From assembly GCA_016618085.1 (NCBI GenBank), contig JABLTG010000076.1, positions 1 to 64,000 of the forward strand: a DNA stretch of 64,000 nt, written 5' to 3'. The DNA is from Neovahlkampfia damariscottae. Taxonomy: Eukaryota; Heterolobosea; Selenaionea; Neovahlkampfiida; Neovahlkampfiidae. The position numbers and the translations under genes are program-made. The notes under the pieces were generated by a model. It did not search any database. It saw only the letters and a program-made list of their open reading frames with translations, and was not told the origin of the DNA. Positions within the stretch are counted from its first letter, which is position 1. Each line of letters starts with the position of its first letter. Below are positions 44,442 to 54,747 of this stretch, piece after piece.

Positions 44442-44581
44442 AAATTATCCGTTGAAAATTTATCCGAAAAATAAGACAGTTTTCTGTTCGCATTGTATGA
44501 ACGTTTAAATCCCAATTATAAAAATAAACTGGATTAAAACTGACCAATAGTTTCATTGATTAGAGATAATTGACAAAACAA

Positions 44582-45217
44582 ATGAAGAAATTGTTTGGAA
44601 AATCAAGTCCATCTAAAGATGAGATAAGACCTAGTTCACTTCCAAACAAAAGAAAATCAATTACTCTTGATAATATTGATCTTTTTTTAAACAGAAATAA
44701 AAGTAATAGTTTAAGTCATTCAAGACGTCTTGAAACTTCAGAAGTGGTTTCAGATGGTTCATTGACAAAAAAAAGAGCTTCAAGAAGAAAATCTTTGGCT
44801 GATATGCTTGTAAAATTAGATTATGATAATAACAACGTACAAGTTTATTCTTTGGAAAAAGATTCACTTTTTGTTGAAGATAATCAATTAGTTATTTCTA
44901 ATTTCTCCGATTTTTTGAAACCATTGGTTCCAAAAGGAGCAATTGAAGTCAAAGTTAATAAGGGATCTTACATTGTAGAAATTGCAAATCGAAATGAGTT
45001 AAAAGGAGTTTTGAGGTTTAGTGTATCAATCATAGAAGATAAATATTCAAAAAAGGAATACATGATTCGAGCGAATGAAGTGCTTCAAAAGAATTTCCTC
45101 TTTTTTGAGGAAAAAACGATAAGGGTGTTTTTAGAACCAGATTTGAATCATCCTGTAGAGTATTCTGGTTATATTTACAAAATTGAAAAAGAAAAAGATT
45201 TTGAATTGCAATTTTAA
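44582..45217 (+). CDS. Hypothetical protein with a basic Ser-rich N-terminus
   Basis: A single exon of 211 residues from the ATG at 44582. An earlier in-frame start is TTG only. Residues 1-80 are basic and Ser-rich with several R-K-S and R-R-K-S motifs (KKRASRRKSLAD), possible sites for basophilic kinases. Residues 85-210 form a compact beta-rich region (AIEVKVNKGSYIVEIANRNE ... YSGYIYKIEKEKDFEL) that could be a small C2- or PH-like fold, but I cannot name it. There is no signal peptide or membrane helix. A CCAAT box lies about 38 bases upstream. Confidence 0.6.
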   Translation: MKKLFGKSSPSKDEIRPSSLPNKRKSITLDNIDLFLNRNKSNSLSHSRRLETSEVVSDGSLTKKRASRRKSLADMLVKLDYDNNNVQVYSLEKDSLFVEDNQLVISNFSDFLKPLVPKGAIEVKVNKGSYIVEIANRNELKGVLRFSVSIIEDKYSKKEYMIRANEVLQKNFLFFEEKTIRVFLEPDLNHPVEYSGYIYKIEKEKDFELQF

Positions 45218-45260
45218 ATTAAATATTTCCATTGGAAAAAAAAAGAAAATCTTTGGGACT

Positions 45261-46490
45261 TTAGTATTCAAACTTGAAGTTGAGATTGAAATATTTTTGA
45301 CATTTCATAACATTTGGAATATCTATTTTGTTGATCAAATCACTAAAGAATTCTTTGTTCAATTGTAAAAAATATTTTGTCAATCGTTTATCTTTTTTGT
45401 ATGCTTTTTCAAAAATCTCTGCATCCATTTGGTCTTTCAAATTTAATCCATAAAAACCATAAGGAAAATGTTCAACACCATGCAATAGAATTTCCTTTTT
45501 TGGTGGTAAACAACACCTACAATACACCATGAAAAATGGTGGAAAAATTTCAATCAATTTTTTAACTTCTTCCACAGTGAAATTATAAATTTTGAATTGA
45601 TAGTTATGAATAACGAAAATGTAATACGGATTTTCCTCTAACAACTCAAAAAATCTTGGTTTTAGTAGTTCTGATACTTCATCAACAAGAGGAAAAACCT
45701 CTTCAAATTCATCATATTCAAAGTCATCTTCATCATAGTCATCTTCAGTGTATGTTGGCAATATATGAGTATATTCTTCATCTGATTCATCATTTTCGTG
45801 TAGATCGACCCAAATATTACGAAAAGCTTCTTTGAATGAAAAATCATTTGATGTATTGGTTTCAACATTTGAATTTGATCCACTTCTTGAAAATCGAAAT
45901 CTAAGTGGAGCATTTGCATCATACAAGCGTCCAATAGAGGAAGGTAAAAATTCTGTGATGATACGTCTTAAAATAGAAAAATGCACTGAGTGAACGTTCA
46001 CAGTTGTGAAATGATCAAGAATTCCTTTGGCTATATCTTTAGATAATGTATCATCCAAAAAGTGCCCACCATCAGAATTTCCAATGACATCCAATAAACA
46101 AAAACATTTCTCAAAATGACCAAGATGAAAATAACAAACTGCTTTAGTTAGTTTAAAAACTAAATCATTGTCAAAATATTTCAACCAATTATCACATAAT
46201 TTGATGGCTCTGTGATGGCCTGCATGTTCAAATAGTTCAAACTCTCCTAACATGGTAAAATAAACTTTTAGAAAATAGTCATCTCGGTATTTTTTGAATG
46301 TTTTTTTGAACTCTTCAGAAAATTCAATTAATTGTTCAAAATTGAATTCTTCAACTTTTTGTATTTCTATTTTTTGTTTTTTTAAAGATAATTCGTTCAA
46401 TTGTTCAAAAGTTTGTTCTTGTTCTTCTTCAATAATCTCCAGTAACTTTCGTTTTATGTTCTGTTGATAAGGAACCTCTTCTTCCATCAC
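45261..46490 (-). CDS. Hypothetical helical protein with an acidic middle
   Basis: A single exon of 409 residues starting MMEEEVPYQQNIKRKL. Residues 55-190 look like helical repeats (HRAIKLCDNWLKYFDND, HLGHFEKCFCLLDVIGN), possibly TPR-like. Residues about 225-270 are very acidic (DDYDEDDFEYDEFEE). The C-terminal 130 residues are globular with a Cys pair (VYCRCCLPPKKE). I do not recognise the family. ATTGGTC with an inverted copy lies about 30 bases before the ATG. It is tail to tail with the hypothetical gene at 44582, 43 bases apart. Confidence 0.6.
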   Translation of the reverse strand: MMEEEVPYQQNIKRKLLEIIEEEQEQTFEQLNELSLKKQKIEIQKVEEFNFEQLIEFSEEFKKTFKKYRDDYFLKVYFTMLGEFELFEHAGHHRAIKLCDNWLKYFDNDLVFKLTKAVCYFHLGHFEKCFCLLDVIGNSDGGHFLDDTLSKDIAKGILDHFTTVNVHSVHFSILRRIITEFLPSSIGRLYDANAPLRFRFSRSGSNSNVETNTSNDFSFKEAFRNIWVDLHENDESDEEYTHILPTYTEDDYDEDDFEYDEFEEVFPLVDEVSELLKPRFFELLEENPYYIFVIHNYQFKIYNFTVEEVKKLIEIFPPFFMVYCRCCLPPKKEILLHGVEHFPYGFYGLNLKDQMDAEIFEKAYKKDKRLTKYFLQLNKEFFSDLINKIDIPNVMKCQKYFNLNFKFEY

Positions 46491-46846
46491 AGATTGATTT
46501 GTTGGTCAAAATTGACCAATGAAACTCTTGAATTTCTTTTGTTGAAAAATAAAATTGAAGAATTGGGAGAAAATTGTCATTTTTTGTTTGGTAGTTTTTA
46601 CTGTCATTTCATTGGTTCATGTCTTAAAAAAAAAAAAAAATTAAAAAAAAAATCAAGCACAAGTTCTTTCAGAAAGAGATATTCTTTCTTTATCACAAGA
46701 CAATCTGGTAATAGATTCTATTTTGACTTCTGTTGGGACATAGAGATTTACTTTTATTTTTAAACCTTTGTTTTCAATGAACAAAACCGTTTTTTCACTC
46801 ATTAAAAAAGAAAAAGAAAATAATTCCAACATTTTTTACAGAAATG

Positions 46847-46851
46847 ATTGG
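46847..46851 (+). promoter_or_regulatory. CCAAT/ATTGG box of the acidic-protein gene
   Basis: ATTGG followed by CTC, 18 bases before the ATG at 46870. The second, decayed copy of this gene keeps an equivalent ATTGGTCC box at 47671-47678, 7 bases before its ATG. Confidence 0.5.
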
Positions 46852-46869
46852 CTCAATTTTTTTTGACAG

Positions 46870-47631
46870 ATGAAAAGAAAGAACCAAGAGGAAAACGAAA
46901 CAACAAATAAAAAACTTAAAATTCCAGTGGAAGAAAATGATGAAGAAGACATAGAAGAAGTCTATTTCAGTGAAGAATTCAGTGATGAAGAAGAAGAAGA
47001 CACTCCTGAATTCAAAAAAGTTATTGATGAATATAGTGAATGGATAAAAAAAAAAGAATTAGAACTTGGAAAGAGTTATTGTAGTCTTGATCATTTGAAA
47101 AAAAAAAAAAAAGAAATTACGTTACAAGATTTACAAGCAGTTGGTCATATTTTTCTTGAAAATTCAGTTTTTGATGAATTAGAAAAACTTGGAAAGAAGT
47201 TATTTAAACAGTTAGGTATTGATGAAGATGACAGTTTTTTCATGTCAAACTCTTCAACTTCTTATGAATATTTTGACTTTTTCTCGAAGAATTTAGGATC
47301 CAAAAAGGAATTTAAATCCATAAAAGAAGAATTTTCAAGGGTTTTTTCAATGACTTTTTTGTTTAAAAACAATACTGAATGGTACAGAGACACAGATGTA
47401 CCAGAAGAATGTGAAAAAATTTTAAATGAATTAGGAGGCAGATGGTTGAAATTATTATCTCATGGAGAAACTAAATGTGGATATACAGGTGAAAATGCAG
47501 ATCAAAATATTATTGATTGGTTAAATGAAATGAAATCGGAAGTTGAAGAATTTTTACCTGATTTAGAAATTGATACTTGGGTTGAATCAGAAGGTGAAAC
47601 AGAAGAAGAAGATTCAGATGATGAAGAATAA
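46870..47631 (+). CDS. Hypothetical acidic protein, first copy of a tandem pair
   Basis: A single exon of 253 residues. The N-terminus has a basic patch (NKKLKIP) like a nuclear localisation signal, then an acidic run (EEFSDEEEEDTPEF). A globular centre follows (ITLQDLQAVGHIFLENSVF, KEFKSIKEEFSRVFSMTF, ETKCGYTGENADQNIIDWL) and an acidic tail (ESEGETEEEDSDDEE). An 11-base A run at 47101-47111 encodes five Lys. The family is unknown to me. The layout of basic patch plus acidic ends is common in histone-binding or nucleolar proteins, which is only a hint. A damaged copy follows directly at 47686. Confidence 0.65.
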   Translation: MKRKNQEENETTNKKLKIPVEENDEEDIEEVYFSEEFSDEEEEDTPEFKKVIDEYSEWIKKKELELGKSYCSLDHLKKKKKEITLQDLQAVGHIFLENSVFDELEKLGKKLFKQLGIDEDDSFFMSNSSTSYEYFDFFSKNLGSKKEFKSIKEEFSRVFSMTFLFKNNTEWYRDTDVPEECEKILNELGGRWLKLLSHGETKCGYTGENADQNIIDWLNEMKSEVEEFLPDLEIDTWVESEGETEEEDSDDEE

Positions 47632-47685
47632 ATTTCATTCTTATGAACCCTGAAGCATCTGCCGAATCTTATTGGTCCAACAGTG

Positions 47686-48372
47686 ATGAAAAGAAAAAAC
47701 AAACAACCAGAAACTACTTCAAAAAAAAAAAAGACAAAAACACCACACGAAGAATTTGAAGAACACATTGCAAATAAAGAGAAAGAAACAGAAAGAGTAT
47801 TTTTGCCTCTTGAAACCATTGACAAAGAAGAAGATGAAATTACTTTGGAAGATTTTATGTTTTTAGGTGGAATTTATTTAGAAGACTCAATATTACAAGA
47901 ATCAAATGATCTACAAGATGAAATATTTAAAAAATATGGGGGTAAAGGATGATGATTCTATTATTATGACCAATACAAGAACTTCTTATGTTTTTTTTGA
48001 AATTTTTAAAAAAAAACTTGGAAATAAGAAATTTAAATCGATAAAAGAAGAATTTTCAAGGGTTTTCTCATTTACTTTGGTATTCAAAACACTAGAATAT
48101 TGGTACGCAGATACAGATATGCCTGAAGAAGTTCAAAAAATAATAATTGAACTTGGAAAGAGATAGGTGAAGTTATTGAACGAAAAAGAGGAAGAATGTG
48201 GTTATACAGGTGAAATGTTTCCGAATATCTTATCAATTGGTTAGATGATTTTAAGAGTGATATTGAGTGTTGAATGGAAGATTTTGATTTGAAATTGAAA
48301 ACATGGCCAACAAAAAAGGAAAAGAAACCAAAAAATGATCAAACAAAAAAGAAAAATCAAAATCAAAAGTAA
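47686..48372 (+). pseudogene. Decayed tandem copy of the acidic-protein gene
   Basis: The sequence is collinear with 46870-47631: MKRKNKQPETTSKKKK, ITLEDFMFLGGIYLEDSIL, then, after a change of frame near 47935, DDDSIIMTNTRTSYVFFEI and KFKSIKEEFSRVFSFTLVF, then a TAG after IELGKR, then ECGYTGE, a TAG within a second frame and a Lys-rich end at 48372. The acidic N-terminal run is missing. At least one frame change and two stops make a working protein unlikely. The promoter box is kept. The spacing and order show a tandem duplication that lost function after divergence. Confidence 0.8.
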
Positions 48373-48382
48373 AAGTAAAAGT

Positions 48383-50389
48383 TTATAAATTGTCAATTTT
48401 AATTGGTTCAATATCTTTTTCATTTAATTTGAAATTGAAAACTTTTGAGTAGAAATATAACTCAGAGTCATATGCTTTTCTTATATTTTCACTAATTCTA
48501 AACCCATGTTGTTCACCTTCAAATAAAATCAATGATACAGGTAAACCTTTTTCTTTCACAGCTTTGTAGAACATTTCAGCTTGATTTGGTGGGACAATTT
48601 TATCTTCTAGACCTTGTAATAAAATCATTGGAGCTTCAATTTTTTCACAATGATGAATTGGAGATCTTTCCTTGTACTTTTTATTTTCGGATTTTGGATC
48701 ATAAGAATCGACCAATAAATCAAGATATCGAGCCTCAAATTTATGAGTGTCACTTGCTAAAGCTTCTAAATCACTGACACCATAAAGAGAACAACCTGCT
48801 TTGAAAACGTTTGTGAAAGCTAAACAAGCCAAAGTGGAAAATCCCCCTGCAGAACCTCCATCAATGCAAACTTTTTCAGAATCAACTCCCTTCTCTTTGA
48901 TGCAATATTTCACAGCAGAAACACAATCCTCAACGTCAACTATACCCCAATTTCCTCTTAATCTATTTTGATATTCTTTTCCAAAACCAGTTGATCCACC
49001 ATAATTCAAATCCATCACTGCAAATCCATGAGATGTCCAATATTGAATTGATAGATTGAGCACTGAATTTGCAGCAGCAGTTGGACCACCATGGATTTTA
49101 CACAAGAGAGGTGGTTTTGATCCTTCAATTCCTTCATAATTTGCATTTTTAGGTGGATAAAAAAATCCAAATGAAGTTGTTTCTTTTCCATTAAAAGTGG
49201 TTGGAAATTCAACTGATTCAGGTTCCGATAAATTCTCTTTGTTCAGTTTATTATTAAATTCTTCATGAATTATTTCTAATTTACTCATTGGAGTTCCATT
49301 GTTGATTGAAATGTCTAAACTATAAACAGTCCAAGATTGGTCAAATGATCCTCCAATGATTGCAACTTTAAAATCATTTCCTTTTGCAGATGTTAATTGT
49401 ATCTCTGCAAAACAGCTGATTGGAACATTTAATTCAATACTTTTAGAAGAATCAACTTCAAAAAGAGCCAACTTTGAAACTCCTTTATCAATGAAAGAAG
49501 CAAGAATATAATTACCCAAGAAAACATAAGTATTTGTCCCAAACTTCCATCCAGGTTGTGAAAAATCAACATTTTTAAATCCATGATTTAAAAATTCACA
49601 TTTTTGATTTTCAAAGTTGTACCATCCAATATTGGCAAAACCACTTTTATCTGAAATAAAAAAGAGTCTTTTATCATCCAATGAAAATTTTGGTTGTGAA
49701 ACTGAAACATCCAAGTCAGAAGAAATAAGTACTTTTTCATCTAATTTAGTACCAGTATCATTTAATTTTCCAAAATAAAGGTCAGTTTCATCCCAAGGCA
49801 TATTTGGAAATTTCCATTCAATCCATGTGATTTTATCATGATTGTTGGAAAATCTAGGAGTTGAATAAAAATCATTTCCAGATGTTAAAATATGTAATGA
49901 TCCATCAATTAACGAAATTGAACCTATAAAGTTTTTTGGGTATTTTGATTGTCCGTCATGATGCTCAACAACACAAAGTATTAAATTTCTCTTTTCATCT
50001 AATTGTAAATCAGCCAAACGGTATCCTTCTTTGTTAAATACAACTTTTGGTTCTTTAAAATCATCTGATACACAATATAAACTTTGATTTGAAAAATTGA
50101 TGAAGTAAACAAATTTGCCATTTGAAGTTGAACAAACACATGATCCTCCGTACTCATGAACTCTTGTTCTGGCATTAAATGGTGCTAGTATCAAATCAAT
50201 CACTTTATTATCTACCTTTTTGACAATTGAAATTCTTCCTTTTTCTGATGGTTTTCCAACTGTCCATAAAAAGTTACCATCTGACAATTGTACGATTTGT
50301 TGACCTCTTAAAACTAACTTGTCTTGGACTAGAGTTTTGGAGTTAATTTCAGAAATCCAAGAACCAAATTCAGCTTTTGTTTTGCTCAT
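48383..50389 (-). CDS. Prolyl oligopeptidase family (S9C, acylaminoacyl-peptidase-like) serine peptidase
   Basis: A single exon of 668 residues, the usual length for S9C. The N-terminal two thirds form a propeller (SQPKFSLDDKRLFFISDKSG is a typical blade). The C-terminal hydrolase domain shows LCKIHGGPTAAANSVLN (oxyanion region), DLNYGGSTGFGKEYQNRL, the nucleophile elbow GGSAGGFSTL, LEDKIVPPNQAEMFY with the acid and FEGEQHGFR with the His. The triad is complete. Members cut short peptides or release acylated residues in the cytosol; no signal peptide is seen. The gene is tail to tail with the decayed acidic-protein copy, 10 bases away. Confidence 0.95.
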   Translation of the reverse strand: MSKTKAEFGSWISEINSKTLVQDKLVLRGQQIVQLSDGNFLWTVGKPSEKGRISIVKKVDNKVIDLILAPFNARTRVHEYGGSCVCSTSNGKFVYFINFSNQSLYCVSDDFKEPKVVFNKEGYRLADLQLDEKRNLILCVVEHHDGQSKYPKNFIGSISLIDGSLHILTSGNDFYSTPRFSNNHDKITWIEWKFPNMPWDETDLYFGKLNDTGTKLDEKVLISSDLDVSVSQPKFSLDDKRLFFISDKSGFANIGWYNFENQKCEFLNHGFKNVDFSQPGWKFGTNTYVFLGNYILASFIDKGVSKLALFEVDSSKSIELNVPISCFAEIQLTSAKGNDFKVAIIGGSFDQSWTVYSLDISINNGTPMSKLEIIHEEFNNKLNKENLSEPESVEFPTTFNGKETTSFGFFYPPKNANYEGIEGSKPPLLCKIHGGPTAAANSVLNLSIQYWTSHGFAVMDLNYGGSTGFGKEYQNRLRGNWGIVDVEDCVSAVKYCIKEKGVDSEKVCIDGGSAGGFSTLACLAFTNVFKAGCSLYGVSDLEALASDTHKFEARYLDLLVDSYDPKSENKKYKERSPIHHCEKIEAPMILLQGLEDKIVPPNQAEMFYKAVKEKGLPVSLILFEGEQHGFRISENIRKAYDSELYFYSKVFNFKLNEKDIEPIKIDNL

Positions 50390-50488
50390 GTTTTGGTGTG
50401 AGGTAATAATTGGTTTATTTTTTTAAGGTTGGTGATTGGTTCAGAATTATCCGAAAATGCAGTGGAAAAGATTCCAAAATGTTATTTA

Positions 50489-53178
50489 TTATTTGAAATA
50501 TTGAACCAAATCATCATAAATTGTATCAATATATTTCATTCTACTTGCAATATTTGACAATGCCAATGAAACATAAGGAGATGTTGATCGATTTTTGAAG
50601 AATTCTTTGACATCGTTGTACTGTTTTTTATTGTCAAATTGTGCAGTAACAAATCCAACCAATCTTGTATCAATTATTGTTTGACCGTATTTAGCTAGAA
50701 TTTTATCATAATTTTCTTTGAAAAAGTTCCAAACAACATTTGGTGATTGTTGATTATTCTTCACCATGTAGCCAAAATAACTTGCTCCGTCTTGGCTTCT
50801 GACAGAATTAGAAATCAATAATTCCAAAATAACTTTCATTGAATTGATATTTTTTGTTTGTGTCAAAGCTAACAAATAATTTGATTTATCATTTTCATTT
50901 GATGATTTTTTATATTTTTCCAATATTTCTTGGAAAAATTGATCATTGGATGATTTCACTACTGTGTCATAAATCAATCTTTGTAGATCTTTTGGAATAT
51001 TATTTGTTGTATATCTTCTAATAGCTTCTCTGATAACATCTTCATTTTCATAATGAGATGATTCAAGTAAAAATAATTCTCTGTTCTTTGAGTCATCATG
51101 AGAATCACCTGGTTTTCTTTCCCAACCAAGTCTTTCAATATTAAATCTAAATATCGAAGAGGCAAATCTTTGATACTTTAATTGAATATCTCTAGGTTTA
51201 AAGATCAAACGATTTGAAATTTCTCTTAATGATGAAATTAAAGTCACAAAAACGCCATGAGAAGTTGTTTTTTGACATGCCAAACTCAAGTCTAACGCTA
51301 ATTTAATTGAAGTTTCGGAAGCTCCAGATAGAACAAAAATATCATCAGTCAATCCAAGTATATCAAGTTCAGACAATGATTTATCCTCTGATTGAATAGC
51401 TTTGATTAAATTTTTCCATCCAGTTTCTGGATAATTAACACGAAAAACACCATATTGATTTGAATTCAATTTGAACCAATCACCTTGAATATTATAAACA
51501 TTGGATTCTCTTTCAGAAAATGAGTATGAAACTTGATTTCCTTTTGATGTTTTGTATCGATCTGGAATCCACCATGTTTTATTATCAGGTCTTGAAATTT
51601 CTTCTGAATAAAATCTTTTTTGCTCAAATTTATAATTTGAGTTACCAAGTGATTTTACTGTAACCAATGGGTATCCAGCTTTATCAGTCCAAGTTCTCAG
51701 GTTTTGAACAGTCAACTCTGGATAATATTTTTGAAATGAAGTTAACAAATCATTTGTAATGGTTGCTTTGAATGAGAATTTTTTATAATGATATCTCAAC
51801 ATTTCCCTAAATCTCAAACCTCCCATTCTATGGTTTAACATATCATAAAAGGCACCTCCTTTTGTGTAACTGATCACATTGAAGATTGAATGAATATCAG
51901 GAATTGATTTGATTGAATGAATTAAAGGAGGACTTGATTGAAGTGAATCACTTGTCTTGAATCGATTTTTTGAAATTTCAGCTTTGATGTCTGATTTCCA
52001 TTTTGGGTAAAATGAATGAGTGATTTTAGTTGCAAAAAGAGTTGCCCATCCTTCTGTTAAGTATAATTCATTCCAATATGAATAAGAAACTAAATTTCCA
52101 AACCACATATGAGCTTTAAATGTCAAAAAAAATAATATATGTTTTACAGATTTCATGAGCAACAATGGAAACAATATCTTCAATATCTGATTGTTTTGTA
52201 TTTTCATTTCTCAATAATTTTAGTGTTCTAAACGTAATAAGACCCCAATTTTCCATTGCTCCAAAGTGAAAATCTGGGATAGCAACTAAATCCATTTTTG
52301 GGAGATGATAAGGAATTTGAAAATAATCGTTCAACCATCTTGTAACATTGACGGCGGTGTCTAAAGCAAATTTACCTTGTTCTTTCAATCCAGGTGTGGT
52401 AACAACTCGAAATTTTGTGTTAAGATCATATTTTTCAATTGTTTCGAATTCACCAACAACAAATGCCAAAAGATAAGATGGCATATTTGGTGATGGTAAA
52501 AATTTGAATACTCTTTTTCCATCTTTTCTTGTTGTTATACTTTTAGTTGGCATATTCGAAAAAGTAGTGATTTTTGGTTCATTGGAGTTTAAAATCATTG
52601 ATACTTGAAAAATTGAACGGAATAATGGTTCATCAAAACATGGAAATGTTGAACGAGCGCCAATCGGAGCAAATTGAGTAACTGCCATATGTTTCATTTC
52701 ATTATTTTCTTTATAACTTGATTGATAAAATCCTTTTAAGTCTTTTCTAATTTCTGCTTTGAATTCAATGGTCAGTTCATATTTTTTTGAAGTCAACAAA
52801 GGTTTATCAAAATGTATAACAACTTTCAATAAATCAGTTAGTTTCTCTATTCTTGTAGGTTTTGCTAATTCATCCATATTTGAGAGTAATTTTATCTTTG
52901 ATTTTTTTAACTCTATTTCTTCAACATCTAGAACTATACAAGTAGTTTTTTTTGATATCTATATGTTTTTTTAGTAATTTATTATGTATTACTTTCAATC
53001 CGATGGTGACATTTCCATTGTACTTGAAAGTTTTTAAACTTGGATTTAATGTTAGTTGATAACCAGTCGGAAAAATGCTATCAGGAAGTCTTAGTGGATC
53101 TTTTGTATTTCTTATACATGTGTCCATGGACAAAGAAAACAAAAAGAAACTGAGCAACAACAAAGCAAAAGTCTTCAT
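50489..53178 (-). CDS. Secreted M1-family zinc aminopeptidase
   Basis: Exons 53178-52993, 52958-52148 and 52113-50489 (introns 34 and 34 nt) give 873 residues. A signal peptide (MKTFALLLLSFFLFSLSM) is followed by the M1 N-terminal beta domain and the exopeptidase motif FGAMENWG. The zinc site HEISHMWFGN (split by the second intron) is completed by Glu in WNELYLTEGWA 18 residues later. The C-terminal helical domain is of normal size. All catalytic residues are present. It removes N-terminal amino acids from peptides and, with a signal peptide and no clear C-terminal anchor, is probably secreted or vacuolar. An ATTGG box lies about 20 bases before the ATG. Confidence 0.95.
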
Positions 53179-53247
53179 GATAAAAAGTTATTGTCCAATA
53201 AAAAAGTATTGGAGGCTCCAATTTAAAAGGAAAAAAAATTTTTTTAT

Positions 53248-53841
53248 TTACAAAATTAAACATTTAGGAACTTTTTTATGATTTTCATTCTCTGCTTGAG
53301 TTGGTTGAAAAACTGATTCAATTGCACAATTAAAAGCTTCTTTTAAACCTTTTTGTGTCAGAGCACTACATTCAGCAAAAGCAACAGCACCAATTTCTTT
53401 TTGTAATTTTCTTCCTAAATCGTTTGTTATTGGACTTTGTTCTCTTTCTTTTAATCTTTTTAAACAATCAACGTTGTCTCTTAAATCTAATTTTGTTCCA
53501 ATCAAAACAACTGGAGTTTCCGGGCAATGATGACGAATTTCAGGTATCCATTTAGTCTTTACATTGAAATATGAAGATGGATTGACAATTGAATAACAAA
53601 CAATGAAAACATCAGTGTCTGGATAACTTAAAGGTCTTAATCTATCATAATCTTCTTGACCAGCTGTATCCCATAAACCCATTGAAATTGTTCTTTCTTT
53701 CCACATTACATTTGCATTGTAGTTGTCAAAAACAGTTGGTACATAATCTTCTGGAAAGGTGTTTGAAGCAAAGGAAATAAGTAAACTTGTTTTTCCAACA
53801 GCACCATCACCAATAGTAACACATTTCATTGAGGTGTCCAT
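53248..53841 (-). CDS. RAC: Rac-family small GTPase
   Basis: A single exon of 197 residues. Nucleotide-binding motifs are complete: [11 protein letters not shown] (P-loop), YVPTVFDNY (switch I with the effector Thr), [17 protein letters not shown] (switch II, Rac-like, catalytic Gln kept), GTKLDLRD and [10 protein letters not shown]. The Rho insert helix is present, and the C-terminus KKVPKCLIL gives a CaaX box ending in Leu, which suggests geranylgeranylation. It would control actin assembly and be activated by DH-domain exchange factors such as those at 34310-38793. The nearest CCAAT box is about 100 bases upstream of the ATG, farther than usual. Confidence 0.95.
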   Translation of the reverse strand: MDTSMKCVTIGDGAVGKTSLLISFASNTFPEDYVPTVFDNYNANVMWKERTISMGLWDTAGQEDYDRLRPLSYPDTDVFIVCYSIVNPSSYFNVKTKWIPEIRHHCPETPVVLIGTKLDLRDNVDCLKRLKEREQSPITNDLGRKLQKEIGAVAFAECSALTQKGLKEAFNCAIESVFQPTQAENENHKKVPKCLIL

Positions 53842-54095
53842 TTGTATTTGTTTTATTTTTTTAGTTGAAAAACTTCAAGAATCTCAACTATTTATTGAAT
53901 GAAGTACATTGTTTGAGTTCATGTTCCAAGTACGAAATGATTGGTGGAATTTACAAGTTCGAAAATGAATCATTTTATAGTTCTTCGTTTCCAGATTACA
54001 AATTGAGATATAATTAAACACAATCAACTGATAATAAATTAATAAAGAATTTGATTGGAGAGAATTATACCAACAAAAAAAAACCAACAGAAAAG

Positions 54096-54667
54096 ATGGA
54101 CTCAAACAATAAAGTCTATGTGCATAGTTTATTCAAAAAATATGACAATGATGGTTCAAATCAAATTTCAACAAAAGAAATTTCAACGTAAAAAAAACAA
54201 TAAATTTAAAACTTAGTTTGTTCAACGATTTGGGATTTGAACTTGAAACAGATTCAAAAAATTATCTTATTTCTTCAATAGATCAAGACAATACTGGTAT
54301 TGTTTCTTTTGATGAATTCTACGCTTGGTGGTCTGATAAAAACAAGTACAAACTTGTAGAACTTGCAGAATCTTCACCAGATTTATGTGGGTATGCAATT
54401 ACTCTTTTTCAATATTATGATCAAGATAAAAGTAAAAACATTTCACATTCAGAATTTAAACAAATGTTCAATGATTTCAAAAACAGTCAATATGTAAGAA
54501 AAAAAATCACCTTGAATTAAAAGATTTTAAAATAGGATATCTTGAAGAAAGTGGTTGAAAAAGATGGAAATAAGAACGTTGAAGATGTGATAAAAAAAAT
54601 CGATTCAGACAATAGTGGAAATATCAATATTTTTGAATTCGTTTCTTGGTTACACTGGGAAATATAA
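54096..54667 (+). CDS. EF-hand calcium-binding protein (four EF hands)
   Basis: Exons 54096-54187, 54217-54493 and 54536-54667 (introns 29 and 42 nt) give 166 residues with four EF-hand loops: DNDGSNQISTKE, DQDNTGIVSFDE, DQDKSKNISHSE and DSDNSGNINIFE. All keep Asp at position 1, and the third has Asn at position 8 with Ser at 9. The layout and length match calmodulin- or centrin-like sensors; the aromatic-rich DEFYAWWSDKN after loop 2 is unusual for calmodulin. It should change shape on binding calcium and regulate partners in the cytosol. Splices are fixed by the EF-hand spacing. Confidence 0.9.
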
Positions 54668-54735
54668 AGAAAATATTCATAAAAATTTATTTTCAATTCC
54701 ATTTTCATCGATAAACAATTTTTTTTTTCAACAAA

Positions 54736-54740
54736 CCAAT
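54736..54740 (+). promoter_or_regulatory. CCAAT box of the G-alpha-like gene
   Basis: CCAAT followed by CAGCAAG and the ATG at 54748. The box is 7 bases from the start codon, so transcription must begin at or very near the ATG if this is the core element. Confidence 0.5.
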
Positions 54741-54747
54741 CAGCAAG

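Noticed and set aside
47502-47825. Antisense frame across the junction of the two acidic-protein genes
   Set aside because: It is the shadow of Glu-rich coding sequence, whose reverse reads as Ser/Phe/Leu-rich.
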